Source of the DNA: Desulfosporosinus acididurans
GTDB taxonomy: Bacteria; Bacillota; Desulfitobacteriia; Desulfitobacteriales; Desulfitobacteriaceae
Length of the DNA stretch: 64,000 nt
Reading direction: 5' to 3'
Assembly (NCBI RefSeq): GCF_001029285.1
Contig: NZ_LDZY01000011.1
Span: 62,001-126,000 of the forward strand
Shown: one piece after another, positions 26,708 through 36,800 of the stretch
How positions within the stretch are numbered: the stretch's first letter is position 1
Layout of the letters: every line of letters starts with the position of its first letter
Program-made: the position numbers and the translations under genes
The notes under the pieces: model-generated
Told to the model about the DNA's origin: nothing
The model's database searches: none
The model's input: only the letters and a program-made list of their open reading frames with translations

Positions 26708-27564
26708 TAATATTCCCTCCCCTTCAGTATTATCTCCTTATGGCGGGCTGCATGACAGTTGATATTGACGGCGACCGGCAACATAGCAATATGAGTCGGG
26801 TAAACTTCCAAGTTAACCGCTAATGCCGTGTTTGTTCCCCCATAGCCTTGAGGCCCAATCCCCAGTTTGTTGATTCGCTCCAATAATTTCTCTTCGATTT
26901 TCGCTAAGCGCTCTTCCTTATTATGAACGCCTACTTCGCGGAGAAGTGCTTTTTTCGCTAAATAACTCGCTTTTTCCATTATGCCACCCACACCGACGCC
27001 CACTATAATCGGTGGACAAGGATTCCCCCCTGCCCTTTCCACAGTATCCACGACGAATTGCATGACCCCTTCTAATCCATCGGAAGGCTTACACATTTTT
27101 AAAGCCCCCATGTTTTCACTACCCGCACCTTTTGGAGCAACCGTAATATGAAGCTCATCCCCAGATACAAAATCATAATGAATAATAGCGGGAGTATTAT
27201 CCTCGGTGTTTACCCGTTCAAATGGATCATTGACCACCGATTTACGGAGATACCCCTTTTTATAGCCACGACGTACCCCTTCATTCAGTGCATCTGTAAG
27301 CATTCCGCCCTCAATATGCAAATCCTGGCCAACTTCAACAAAAATGATGGTCATTCCTGTATCTTGACACATTGGCACCCGCTCTTCATGAGCAATCGAA
27401 GCATTTTCGATTAGACGCTCAAGGACTTCCCGTCCTGAGGGAGATGTTTCCGATTTTAAGGCCCGCTGAAAACTGAGCATTACATCATTTCCAAGGTCAT
27501 AGTTAGCTTCAATACACATTTTTTCTACAGCTTCTATAATTTCATTCACATTAATTATCTTCAT
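26707..27564 (-). CDS. Fumarate hydratase class I, alpha (N-terminal) subunit
   Basis: A 285-aa protein of the FumA-N/TtdA family. Three cysteines placed to hold the [4Fe-4S] cluster are visible: [20 protein letters not shown] and [15 protein letters not shown]. The ATG at 27564 follows AAGAAG. It lies 70 bp after aspA and overlaps the beta subunit, so the three are one transcript. It converts the fumarate released by aspartase to malate. Confidence 0.92.
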   Translation of the reverse strand: MKIINVNEIIEAVEKMCIEANYDLGNDVMLSFQRALKSETSPSGREVLERLIENASIAHEERVPMCQDTGMTIIFVEVGQDLHIEGGMLTDALNEGVRRGYKKGYLRKSVVNDPFERVNTEDNTPAIIHYDFVSGDELHITVAPKGAGSENMGALKMCKPSDGLEGVMQFVVDTVERAGGNPCPPIIVGVGVGGIMEKASYLAKKALLREVGVHNKEERLAKIEEKLLERINKLGIGPQGYGGTNTALAVNLEVYPTHIAMLPVAVNINCHAARHKEIILKGREY

Positions 27565-27634
27565 TTCTTCTTACCCTTTAACGGGTTTTGTGTCTCTCCT
27601 TCCTGAAGATCGCTCAAACGGTTCGGCAACTGAT

Positions 27635-29074
27635 TTAGGCCGTTTTTGAGCCATCTTTATTTAATAGTTCTGCGCCAGCGATACCCGGATGCGTCATTTC
27701 GTAGGGATTAAGAATAATGTCCAATTCTTCTTTGGACAGAACTCCCTGTTCCAAACAAAGTTCTCGTACTGGCTTACCCGTTTCGATAGCTTCGCGAGCA
27801 ATTCGGGCCGCTGCCTCATAGCCGAGATGCGGGTTAAGTGCTGTTATTACGCCGACACTTCTGTTGACATAATCTCTACAACGATCGACATTGACTGTGA
27901 TTCCTGCTAATCCATATTTTTTAAAGACATTTAAGGCTTGGTTCATAATGGTCAGAGACTGCAGCAAATTAAAGACCAACACTGGCTCCATGACATTTAA
28001 TTCAAATTGACCAGCCTCCGATGCAAAACAGATCGTTTGATCATTTCCGATTACCTGAAAAGCAACTTGATTAACAACCTCAAACATAACCGGATTGACT
28101 TTCCCGGGCATGATGGATGAACCGGGCTGACGAGCAGGTAGATTGAGCTCACTCAATCCAGCACGTGGACCGGAAGCCATGAGACGAATATCGTTGCAAA
28201 TCTTTGAGAGATTAATCATGCAAACCTTCAAGGCAGCAGAAACTTCAGTGTATTCATCCGTGTTTTGGGTTGCATCAACGAGATTCTCAGCATTAACCAA
28301 GGGAAATCCACTTAGATTCGCTAAAAGTTGAACTACTATTTTGATGTATTTCTCATCGGCATTTAGTCCCGTACCAACGGCAGTTGCTCCCATATTAACT
28401 TCATAAAGATGGTTACGTGTAGCCTTGATGCGGTCAATATCCCTTTTAAAGACTCGACTATACGCTTCGAACTCTTGACCCAATCGAATAGGAACAGCAT
28501 CTTGTAAGTGCGTGCGTCCCATTTTGATAACACTTTCAAATTCTTTCGCTTTATTCACAAACGTGCCATAAACTTCTTCCATCGTATTTATGAGCCTCTC
28601 AAGTCCAGTGAGGATAGCAATGTGCACTGCTGTTGGAAAGGAATCATTCGTCGATTGAGCCATATTAACATGCGTGTTCGGACTAATAACTGAATAGTTT
28701 CCTTTGTTCTCGCCGAGAATTTCGATAGCGCGATTGGCGATGACTTCATTCGTGTTCATATTGATTGAAGTACCTGCGCCACCTTGGACCGGATCAACAA
28801 TAAATTGCTCATGCCATTGACCTTGGATGATCTCGTCCGCGGCACTACAAATAACTTCACCCAGACGTGGGTTGAGATGTTTAACTTCCATATTGGCTTT
28901 AGCTGCTGCCTTTTTAACAATGGCCATCGCCTTGATCAAGTCTTCATGAATACGATAGCCTGTGATCGGGAAGTTTTCTGTCGCACGTAAAGTTTGGATT
29001 CCGTAATAGGCATCACTAGGTACTTCCTTGCTGCCGAGAAAATCCTTTTCTACTCTTTTTTCAGTTATTGACAT
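27635..29074 (-). CDS. aspA: Aspartate ammonia-lyase
   Basis: A 479-aa protein of the fumarase/aspartase superfamily. The signature loop is GSSIMPGKVNPV, preceded by TNDSFPTAVH and MGRTHLQDAVP. The N-terminus EKDFLGSKEVPSDAYYGIQT and the size fit AspA better than class II fumarase. GGAGG lies 7 nt before the ATG. The reaction is L-aspartate to fumarate plus ammonia. It heads an operon with fumarase and the SDF symporter, so aspartate can be taken up, deaminated and sent to malate or to fumarate respiration. Confidence 0.92.
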   Translation of the reverse strand: MSITEKRVEKDFLGSKEVPSDAYYGIQTLRATENFPITGYRIHEDLIKAMAIVKKAAAKANMEVKHLNPRLGEVICSAADEIIQGQWHEQFIVDPVQGGAGTSINMNTNEVIANRAIEILGENKGNYSVISPNTHVNMAQSTNDSFPTAVHIAILTGLERLINTMEEVYGTFVNKAKEFESVIKMGRTHLQDAVPIRLGQEFEAYSRVFKRDIDRIKATRNHLYEVNMGATAVGTGLNADEKYIKIVVQLLANLSGFPLVNAENLVDATQNTDEYTEVSAALKVCMINLSKICNDIRLMASGPRAGLSELNLPARQPGSSIMPGKVNPVMFEVVNQVAFQVIGNDQTICFASEAGQFELNVMEPVLVFNLLQSLTIMNQALNVFKKYGLAGITVNVDRCRDYVNRSVGVITALNPHLGYEAAARIAREAIETGKPVRELCLEQGVLSKEELDIILNPYEMTHPGIAGAELLNKDGSKTA

Positions 29075-29463
29075 TTCTATTCCTCCATTGTTTCCTTAAC
29101 GTTTTTGAATTAAAAAGTCTTTGGCATCTGTCTCCTTTCCGATCACCTAGACGCCCTTTCTTTCCATTAATTCGCATTAATACTCTTTATTTTTATTTAT
29201 CAGAATAATCATAAGTTTTAATCTATGGCAAAATACAAAAAACTACAAAAAGTTACACTGAACAAGTCAATTTTTTTAGAAAAAGCCCTTGCCACTTGAA
29301 AACCTGAAATTGTAAACGGGGGGCAAAATTATATGCATTAATATGAATTTTAAGGAATTTTGAGGAACTTTAGCTTATTTTGTAGAAATATATCTTGACA
29401 TCAGGAGTGATTGCACTAATAATTAATATAAAATGTAAATTTTTTGAATTGAAAGGATTCAAG
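29075..29463. promoter_or_regulatory. Divergent control region between aspA and the GlnK/GlnL-like genes
   Basis: AT-rich 390-bp gap carrying both promoters. On the plus strand TTGACA at 29395 with TAATAA about 16 nt later would serve the sensor kinase. A pseudo-palindromic ATATGCATTAATATG lies near 29331. This is the likely target of the neighbouring response regulator (inference). Confidence 0.4.
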
Positions 29464-30756
29464 ATGCCTAAGCTTAATTTGCAGAAGCGATTTCCGACCT
29501 TGGCTTTTATGATGCTAATTGTTCCTATTGCTGGTCAGTATCGAATATATCCCTTTGACGATAGCTTCCGAGTTAGCTTAGGAACACCGACGTTTTTCTT
29601 TTTTTTGTTATTAAAGAAAAAAATAAACCCGCTTGTTGCGGGATTATTAGTCGGCATCTCTGTATCTTGCTTCCGTTTATTACTTGGAATTACTACTTCC
29701 AAGATAGGAAGTTTGAACTATGCACTAATTTCTAATATTGATGCGTTATTCTACTATTTAACATATGGCGCGTTTTTTTTTCTTTTTCGAATTAAGCGTT
29801 TTTCAGATAAGCCGCTCCTCATTGGAATATTAGCTGCTTGTGCTGAGATTTTGGCAAGCCTTGCGCAAATTTTAGTTAGGCATTTTTTAATAGGAATGAG
29901 CATTCCTGATGGACTCTTGGTTACACTTGCACCCATCGCGATTATTCGGAGCTTTTTAGTGCTCGGATTTTATAGTATCTTTGCAATACGGGAAGCCCAA
30001 TTATTAGAAGAGCAACAACAGCAACGTATTGATGACATGCTTGTTGAAATTTCAAACTTATTTGTCGAAACAATTCAACTTAAGAAATCGATTAAAAACT
30101 CAGAAGAGGCTACCCGAGCCTGTTATACTCTATATCGTCATCTCACCGATACGCAAATCCCTCAAAATCAGGCATTCGCTCAAACTGCCCTAAAACTTGC
30201 GGGCGAAATTCACGAAATCAAAAAGGATAACCAACGTATTTATGCTGGGTTATCCAAAATCATTTCCGATAAAAATTTTACCGATTATATAAATGTTAAT
30301 GATCTAGGCACTATAATTCAAGAAACTAATCAAAAATATGCACAGTTAATAGGGAAAAACTTAGATTTTAAAATTTGCATTCAAGGCGAGCACCCGAGTT
30401 ATTATACCTATACTGTTTTTTCTATTCTTAATAATTTGGTAAGTAATGCGGTGGAAGCTATAATGGATGCTGGAAGAGTGTTAATATTCATTACCCGCTG
30501 CCAAGACGATGTTGAATTTAAAGTTTGTGACAATGGCCCCGGTATCCCCGCAAAAATCCAGAGCGCCATTTTTGAGTATGGGTTTACAACAAAGTTTGAT
30601 ATTTCCGGACGACCTTCCACGGGTATTGGCTTATCGTATATTAAAGATATTACTGAAAGCCTTGGGGGAACAATTCAATTATTAAATGAGCCTTCATTAC
30701 ATTCAACCTGTTTCCTTGTGCGCGTACCCATCAAAGCCTTAATGGAAAGAGGATAA
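29464..30756 (+). CDS. GlnK-like sensor histidine kinase
   Basis: I start at ATG 29464 (AAAGGA 6 nt upstream). The longer frame from 29395 lies in the promoter. The 430-aa product has about six TM helices in the first 190 residues and no large outside loop. A coiled coil (LLEEQQQQRIDDML) follows, then an atypical histidine box GEIHEIKKDNQRIYAGL and an ATPase domain (NNLVSNAVEAIMDAG, KVCDNGPGIP, STGIGLSYIKD). This is the layout of B. subtilis GlnK (YcbA). With the overlapping-function regulator downstream it probably senses an amino acid or C4 acid and controls the divergent aspartate operon. Confidence 0.82.
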   Translation: MPKLNLQKRFPTLAFMMLIVPIAGQYRIYPFDDSFRVSLGTPTFFFFLLLKKKINPLVAGLLVGISVSCFRLLLGITTSKIGSLNYALISNIDALFYYLTYGAFFFLFRIKRFSDKPLLIGILAACAEILASLAQILVRHFLIGMSIPDGLLVTLAPIAIIRSFLVLGFYSIFAIREAQLLEEQQQQRIDDMLVEISNLFVETIQLKKSIKNSEEATRACYTLYRHLTDTQIPQNQAFAQTALKLAGEIHEIKKDNQRIYAGLSKIISDKNFTDYINVNDLGTIIQETNQKYAQLIGKNLDFKICIQGEHPSYYTYTVFSILNNLVSNAVEAIMDAGRVLIFITRCQDDVEFKVCDNGPGIPAKIQSAIFEYGFTTKFDISGRPSTGIGLSYIKDITESLGGTIQLLNEPSLHSTCFLVRVPIKALMERG

Positions 30757-30761
30757 AGAAA

Positions 30762-31682
30762 ATGCGCTATTTTATTGTGGATGACGATATCGCTTTTCGC
30801 GCCATGCTAACAGAAATTATTGAAGAAGACTTAGCAAATGAGATCGTAGGGGAAGCTCGTGACGGTTCGGAAATCAATGCAAAACTTCTTGAGACGAAAA
30901 AGGTTGACATCTTAATTCTAGATCTTCTAATGCCTCACCTGGATGGAATTCAAACTGCAAGAAGTCTTCAAGAGGTATTTAAGGGCAAAATTATTATGAT
31001 TTCCCAATGCGATTTCAAAGAGATGATTGGGGAAGCCTATACCTGCGGAATTGAGTATTATATTACTAAACCTCTGAATCGGAACGAAGTTATGAGTGTT
31101 TTAAAGAAAGTGAGCGAACGTATACTGGTCGATCAATCTATCCAACATATTAAGAAAACTCTTAGTAATCTTAATGATAATTTCGCAAACCCGCTTTATA
31201 GCCCTTATCAGGTCAAGTCTATTAACGATTCTGGACGTTTCCTTTTATCAGAATTGGGAATTGGCGGGGAAAGCGGTGGACAGGACCTTTTATCCATACT
31301 TAAATATTTGTATGAACATGAAAAAATTGCGGGAAACGAATACACTTTCCCATCTCTCAAGGAAATTTTCTCGAATGCAGGAAAACAAAAGCTCGGTCTG
31401 AAAAATGATCCTGTAACTCTTCAAAAGGAAATAAAGGCCACTGAACAAAGAGTCCGCAGATCGATCTACCATGCCTTAGTTCATATTGCCTCCTTGGGAC
31501 TTACAGATTACTCTAATCCCAAATTTGAAGAATATGCTTCAAAGTATTTTGATTTCGACCAAATCCGAAAAAAGATGCTTGAGCTAAAGAATGGACAAGA
31601 TAGTGGTCAATCCCATGCCCGAATCAATTCGAAAAAATTTATCCAAGTGTTTTATTGGGACGCAAAAAAGCTAAATACTTAA
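30762..31682 (+). CDS. GlnL-like response regulator (receiver plus YcbB domain)
   Basis: A 306-aa protein. The N-terminal receiver has acidic residues in IVDDDIAF, the phosphoacceptor Asp in ILILDLLMPHLDG and a Lys in YYITKPLNR. The C-terminal ~170 residues resemble the YcbB DNA-binding domain (SGRFLLSELGIGGESGG, RVRRSIYHALVHIASLGLTDY). It starts 6 nt after the kinase stop. GlnL of B. subtilis activates glutaminase and transporter genes. Here the obvious target is the divergent aspA-fumarase-symporter operon (inference from position). Confidence 0.85.
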   Translation: MRYFIVDDDIAFRAMLTEIIEEDLANEIVGEARDGSEINAKLLETKKVDILILDLLMPHLDGIQTARSLQEVFKGKIIMISQCDFKEMIGEAYTCGIEYYITKPLNRNEVMSVLKKVSERILVDQSIQHIKKTLSNLNDNFANPLYSPYQVKSINDSGRFLLSELGIGGESGGQDLLSILKYLYEHEKIAGNEYTFPSLKEIFSNAGKQKLGLKNDPVTLQKEIKATEQRVRRSIYHALVHIASLGLTDYSNPKFEEYASKYFDFDQIRKKMLELKNGQDSGQSHARINSKKFIQVFYWDAKKLNT

Positions 31683-31732
31683 GCTGCAGCTGCATCCTGA
31701 ATTACCTGCCTGTCGTATCAAAAATAGTAATT

Positions 31733-32368
31733 TTATCTCTTACCTCTAACTTCATCTAAATAACTGTAAATCGTAACTTTAGATAAGTTCAAGCTTTCAG
31801 CAACTTTATCAATAGCACCCTTTACTAGGAATACTCCCTTTACATCCATGAAACGTATAATATCTATATTATCTTTTCTTTTTAGGCTGCCCACATCTCT
31901 ATTCCCTATGATATTGTCAATTAGGTCATCTATGATAGTCATCACATCCTGATTAGGAATATCATCGTCAGCAGTCATTTTATCCTGGTTAGATTCTGGT
32001 AGAAAACCGATAACTTCTTCCTTTATCAGATAAGATAGTGTCAAGTCGTAGTTGATGCACAGCATTCCTACAACATCACCTTCTGAATTACGGATTAGAG
32101 AAGATGACGACTTGATCTTCTTGCCATTCGCAGCTTCAAATACATAATTTGCTGTGTAATCATCTTTGAATTTTTTACTTAGCAAAACTTGTGAAATGAG
32201 ATAGTCAAATGACTGACCTACTTTTCTTCCAGTTACAGTACCGTTTGAAACATATACCACTGACCTTTCCGGTTGTGTCAAATCATGGATAGCCACTTCA
32301 CAGTTTCTCCCGAATGTCTGCGTAATCATATCAGCAACTGAAATATATGATTTTAAGATTGGATGCAT
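31733..32368 (-). CDS. YheO/DauR-type transcriptional regulator (PAS_6 + HTH_22)
   Basis: Start ATG 32368 (MHPILKSYISVADMI) with GGGAG 8-9 nt upstream; 211 aa. The N-terminal PAS-like domain has FGRNCEVAIHDLTQPERSVV and GQSFDYLIS. The C-terminal helix-turn-helix has IDKVAESLNLSKVTIYSYLDE. Members of this family regulate D-amino-acid catabolism (DauR in Pseudomonas) and sulfur genes. It lies 45 bp from the D-amino-acid enzyme gene on the same strand, which fits control of that gene. Confidence 0.85.
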   Translation of the reverse strand: MHPILKSYISVADMITQTFGRNCEVAIHDLTQPERSVVYVSNGTVTGRKVGQSFDYLISQVLLSKKFKDDYTANYVFEAANGKKIKSSSSLIRNSEGDVVGMLCINYDLTLSYLIKEEVIGFLPESNQDKMTADDDIPNQDVMTIIDDLIDNIIGNRDVGSLKRKDNIDIIRFMDVKGVFLVKGAIDKVAESLNLSKVTIYSYLDEVRGKR

Positions 32369-32413
32369 TTTTATTTCTCCCATAACATTTACTTAAATTT
32401 TTACTTATATTTA

Positions 32414-33520
32414 TTACTGCAGCTTCCCCCGACAGAGAATCGGAATTTCCTCTACTGCTTCATCTCCTGAAATTAGTACCGCATAATCGTATAGATTGCA
32501 AACCGGGCAGATATGGACAGGAATAATCCGTACTTTGTCGCCGACACGAATTTGGTCTCGAAAATCTTTATTATATATGATAGCGTGTTCATCGTAGACG
32601 TTTGCGATATGGACATCGGGGTACTCCTTAATGATGCCCTTACCAGGTACAGCACAGATTCCTTCGTTACGCTCCTGCATCGTGATGCCCTTTGCACCAA
32701 CATCCAGAATCACCCGTTCTGACGTAGGCCGGCTGATGACTGAAGCCAAAACAGTAGCGGCACAGCGGTTTAAGGTACCGAAAGCATTTCCCTGAGAAGC
32801 ATCCATCAACGCATATGTCCCCGGACGAATCTCTGTAACACCTTCAAGTATTTCAAAGTGATTCATTTGAGAAGGAGTAGAGCCTATACTGACTATTGCA
32901 GGACTTAACCCATTTTCTCTGGCTAGCTGTGCAAAATGAAGTGTTCGCCGCTGCGCTGCAAGGGAGATTTGCCGACACTCTTCCAGATTGTCAGCGCTAT
33001 AGCTATTCCCATCATGAGAAAAAATGCCCTTGAAATGAACATGGGGACACGCCTTGATTGTATCAAGCAAAACAATAAAATCTGCTTCTTCAATGATTCC
33101 AGAACGGTTTTCTCCTACTTCAATCTCAATAAGTATCTCAGCGGGATTGACAGCCGAGGCGAAAACCTCTTCCACAGCTTCCACCTGGCAAGGAGTATCC
33201 ACACCAAAAGAAATTTCCACTGTTTCCGCCAATTTGCGTATTCGCTCCAGTTTAGAGCAGCCCACAATTTCATTGGCAATAAAAATATCCTTTATGCCGT
33301 TAGCCGCCATTACTTCCGCTTCGCCAACCTTAGCCACAGTGATGCCAGATGCGCCAGTTTCTATCTGCATATTGGCAACAAATGGCATTTTATGTGTTTT
33401 GGTATGCGGCCGCAAAGCAACGCTGTTAATATCGGCATAGGATTGCATATATTTCAGATTCTCTACCAAAATCTCACGGTCAATAAGAAGTGTGGGAGTA
33501 TCTAATTGTGTGTACCTCAT
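32414..33520 (-). CDS. DSD1-type PLP enzyme (D-serine dehydratase / D-threonine aldolase family)
   Basis: I start at ATG 33520 (MRYTQLDTPTLLIDRE), with AAAGGAG about 8 nt upstream. The 368-aa protein has the alanine-racemase-like barrel with the PLP lysine region LRPHTKTHK and a C-terminal metal site HICPVC (the HxC of zinc-dependent D-serine dehydratases). The family includes D-threonine aldolase, D-serine dehydratase and 3-hydroxy-D-aspartate aldolase, so the substrate is a D-hydroxy-amino acid but not fixed. Co-orientation with a DauR-like regulator supports D-amino-acid use. Confidence 0.85.
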   Translation of the reverse strand: MRYTQLDTPTLLIDREILVENLKYMQSYADINSVALRPHTKTHKMPFVANMQIETGASGITVAKVGEAEVMAANGIKDIFIANEIVGCSKLERIRKLAETVEISFGVDTPCQVEAVEEVFASAVNPAEILIEIEVGENRSGIIEEADFIVLLDTIKACPHVHFKGIFSHDGNSYSADNLEECRQISLAAQRRTLHFAQLARENGLSPAIVSIGSTPSQMNHFEILEGVTEIRPGTYALMDASQGNAFGTLNRCAATVLASVISRPTSERVILDVGAKGITMQERNEGICAVPGKGIIKEYPDVHIANVYDEHAIIYNKDFRDQIRVGDKVRIIPVHICPVCNLYDYAVLISGDEAVEEIPILCRGKLQ

Positions 33521-33558
33521 TTCTCTCACTCCTTTTATGTTAATTTAGTATATTTTAT

Positions 33559-33623
33559 ATAAAAATTTATATAAAATCAAGAGCTATTACTATAAGTTGG
33601 TTGATTTTATATAAATTTTTATA
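33559..33623. promoter_or_regulatory. 23-bp perfect inverted repeat upstream of the D-amino-acid enzyme
   Basis: Arms 33559-33581 and 33601-33623 (TATAAAAATTTATATAAAAT.. and its exact complement) flank a 19-nt spacer. It lies 39 bp upstream of the ATG, where a promoter or operator should be. It is probably the binding site of the PAS_6 regulator (inference). Confidence 0.6.
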
Positions 33624-33683
33624 CATTTTATTCCGACATCATAAGAAAAGCTAATGAAAAAAGCAGCTCAGACGGTTATAAGA

Positions 33684-33742
33684 TTAATAAAAAAAGTAAC
33701 ACACCAAAGTCGACTTAATGGCGACCTTGTGTGCGTCTTTTA
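33684..33742. terminator. Imperfect hairpin with T-rich end
   Basis: CACACCAAAGTCG pairs imperfectly with CGACCTTGTGTG and is followed by CGTCTTTT. It precedes the EamA gene fragment. Weak evidence. Confidence 0.35.
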
Positions 33743-33864
33743 GGTTTAGGGGCTTCCGCAGTGTGCTTGGTCAGTTAGAATTGGTCTGTTAGTATTCTAG
33801 GAACTGTAAAAACGAGTGTATATATCTATATTGTTCCTGTCATTATCATCGCGGTATCTGCTCT
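33743..33864 (+). pseudogene. EamA transporter gene fragment 1
   Basis: About 122 bp match the EamA gene at 46318-46440 with roughly one difference per 12-15 bases. It contains neither start nor stop. It ends 2-3 bp before the stop codon of the RND gene, so the last codons of that gene sit at the junction. Confidence 0.85.
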
Positions 33865-33866
33865 AT

Positions 33867-36800
33867 TCAATGGGGCTGTGGAAATAGCTTTTCTTTAGCT
33901 GTTTCCAATAAACTGAATATAATCGGCACAATGACCAGGGTCAGAATTGTCGACAGAGTTAAGCCGCCAATCACCACAATACCCATACCCTGAGACATGA
34001 TAGTACCCTCAGAAAACCCTAAGGCCAGAGGCAGTGTAGCCATAATCGTAGCCAAGGCGGTCATGACAATTGGCCGCAGCCGCACCGAACCGGCCTCAAT
34101 CAGTGCTTCCTGAAGTGCCATGCCTTGTTTGCGGTTGCTCTTCACCCGGTCTAACAGCACGATGGCATTGGTCACAACGATACCAATTAGCATCAACATT
34201 CCGATTAGTCCTGACATAGTCAGGGGTTGAGCGGTAAGGTACAAGGCAATCAAGGCACCTGTTGCAGCGAAGGGCAGTGAGAACAATATTGCTAGAGGGG
34301 TTAGCCCTTCACCAAAGGCCATTACCATCACAATATAGACCAGTAATACTGCTGCCAACATCGCCAGTCCCATTTGTCCAAAGCCACTGGCGATGTCGCT
34401 GGTGGTCCCTGTCAGGGAGTACGTTACCCCTTTTGGCAATTGCTCTTTGATTCCATCTACTAATTTCAGGGCGTCATTGGCTACCTTCTGGGTATCGTTG
34501 CCATTGATATCCGCTGTAATATCAGCGTACTGATTGCCATCCAACTCAGAGATACTCACCGCTCCATTGACCTGTTGAATAGTTGAAATGTCCTTGAGCT
34601 GCACAGGGCCGTTAGCACCATTCACCTGAATATTCTCTAAAGCAGATACGCTATTGATGTCGTTGCCGGCAAAACCTAACATCACATCTGTGTTCTGGGT
34701 GCCTTGTGTTAGGGTCATAACATAATTGTTACTTAAGATATTGCGCATCAACCCGGCTGCCGCTATTGGGGTAAGGCCATTTTGGGCTGCTTTGCCGGCG
34801 TCAATCTTTATTGAAATTTCCGGTTTCTTCTGAGCTAAATTATTCGCCAGGTTTTCGAGACTTTGGTCCTTAGCCAAGGTCTGCATAATTATACTGGTGG
34901 CTTTGGTGATATCATCCATGTTATTGCCATTTACTGTTAATTCAAAATTATCCTTTTGCCCGGTACTGCTTTGGGTTTTAACGACCAAAGCCTCCCCGCC
35001 GGTCTGCAACTGCTTAGCCTTGGCGATAATAGCTTGAGCTGCCGGATCCTTATTAATACCATCTTTGAGCACAATGGTAAAGCTGCCTTGATTATCCTGC
35101 TGCATGGCACCAGGAGTTTTATTAGTGGCAGTATTGTTACCAATAACCGATACGACAGTTTTGACATTAGGGTTGCTGTCCAGATATTGTTCAAACTGTT
35201 CGGCTTTAGCATTGGTTTGGCTCAAGGAGGTTCCCGGCGGCATGGTCAGACTACCTTGCAGTACGCTGGTCGTATCGGAAGGCAAAAACTGAATCCCCAC
35301 CTGTTTAAGCAGCACAAAGGATCCCAATAAGATTATCACGGCTCCCAGCAGGACGATGAATTTATGGTTTAACGCTGACTTTAGAATGTTGCCATAGCCT
35401 GATGTAAACTTGCTGGCTTTAGCTTGATGCTTAACCGGCCGGCGTAAAATCATGAGCCGAGCCAACGCTGGAACTACGGTGAGCGCAACCAGGAGAGAAG
35501 CTAAAATCGAGATCACAATAGTATAGGCAAAGGGTACAAACAACTTGCCTACTATCCCGGTAACCATACCTAAGGGCAGAAATACCGCTACCGTTGTGAT
35601 AGTCGAAGAAGTAATAGCCCTTGCTACCTCCCCGGCAGCGTTTTCTACCATTTCCCGGCCCGGGGCAAGGCCCTGCTGCTTATGCCGGTAGATATTTTCA
35701 ATCACCACGATGGAATCATCCACGATTCGCCCAATGGCTACGGCGATGCCCCCTAATGTCATCGTATTTAAGGTAAAGGCAAAGCGAGGCAAAAAAATGA
35801 GTGTAATGAGAATCGACAAAGGAATTGAAATTACCGCAATTACTGTAGCCCTGACGTCCCGCAGGAACAACGCAATTACTATAATGGCAAATAACGCTCC
35901 TAATAGCCCTTCCCTCAGCATGCCGTTCACTGAGGTTTTGACCGCATCCGCTGAATCATTGATTTTGGTAAAGGTTACTTGGGAATTAGACTGAGCCAAG
36001 TCGGCCAAAGCACTGGATACATTTTGCGAGAGTATTACAGTATTGGCATTATCGGTTTTATATATGTTTAACACAACCCCAGGCTTGCCGCTGCTGCGGG
36101 TATACAGGTCGACAGGGGCATTGCTTTCGCTAACAGTGGCCACATCCTTTAAAAATACAACTTTGATGCTCGGGGAGACAGTTGATGGTGCTTTGACAGC
36201 TGACATAGGTCCTGGCTTTTTCGCTTCACCAACAGGTGCCTGAACCTGAGGCTTCGTGCCGGCTAAAGCTTTGCCCTTTGCCGCCTGATCTGCCAGCAGT
36301 GTATCTAACTCGCTTTGGGCCCCCTGCAAAGTCGCCTGGGCCTTTTGGATAGCTGCCTGGGCTTGCTTTTTAGCAACTGGCGTGGACCCAGGATTGGCTA
36401 ACACCTGCTGTTGGCTGATGATTGCCGCCTCGGCTTTTTGAATAACATTTAGCATGGCCATTGCCTGGACATTGCCGCCTACCAAACTACCTAACTGGCC
36501 TAGATCTTGTCCCATTCCTCCTACGGACTTACCCAAATCCCCTACCGCTCCACTTATCTGACCAACGCTTCCAGCCAGATTTTGCATACCTTGGGTAATC
36601 TGGTTCATAGCATCGCCGATGCTTTGGGTGGCATTAGGTAACACAATTAGAGGAATTGCCTGCAAATCGCTGATGCTCTGCAGCTTGTTGTCAATGCTTA
36701 CAGTAAGGGTTTGTTGACCCTGGTTGAACTGACCTGCTGGAATGGTCACATTGTTGGCCGTCAAAGCCTTTTGCACATCTTGCAGGGTGAGATTATTGTT

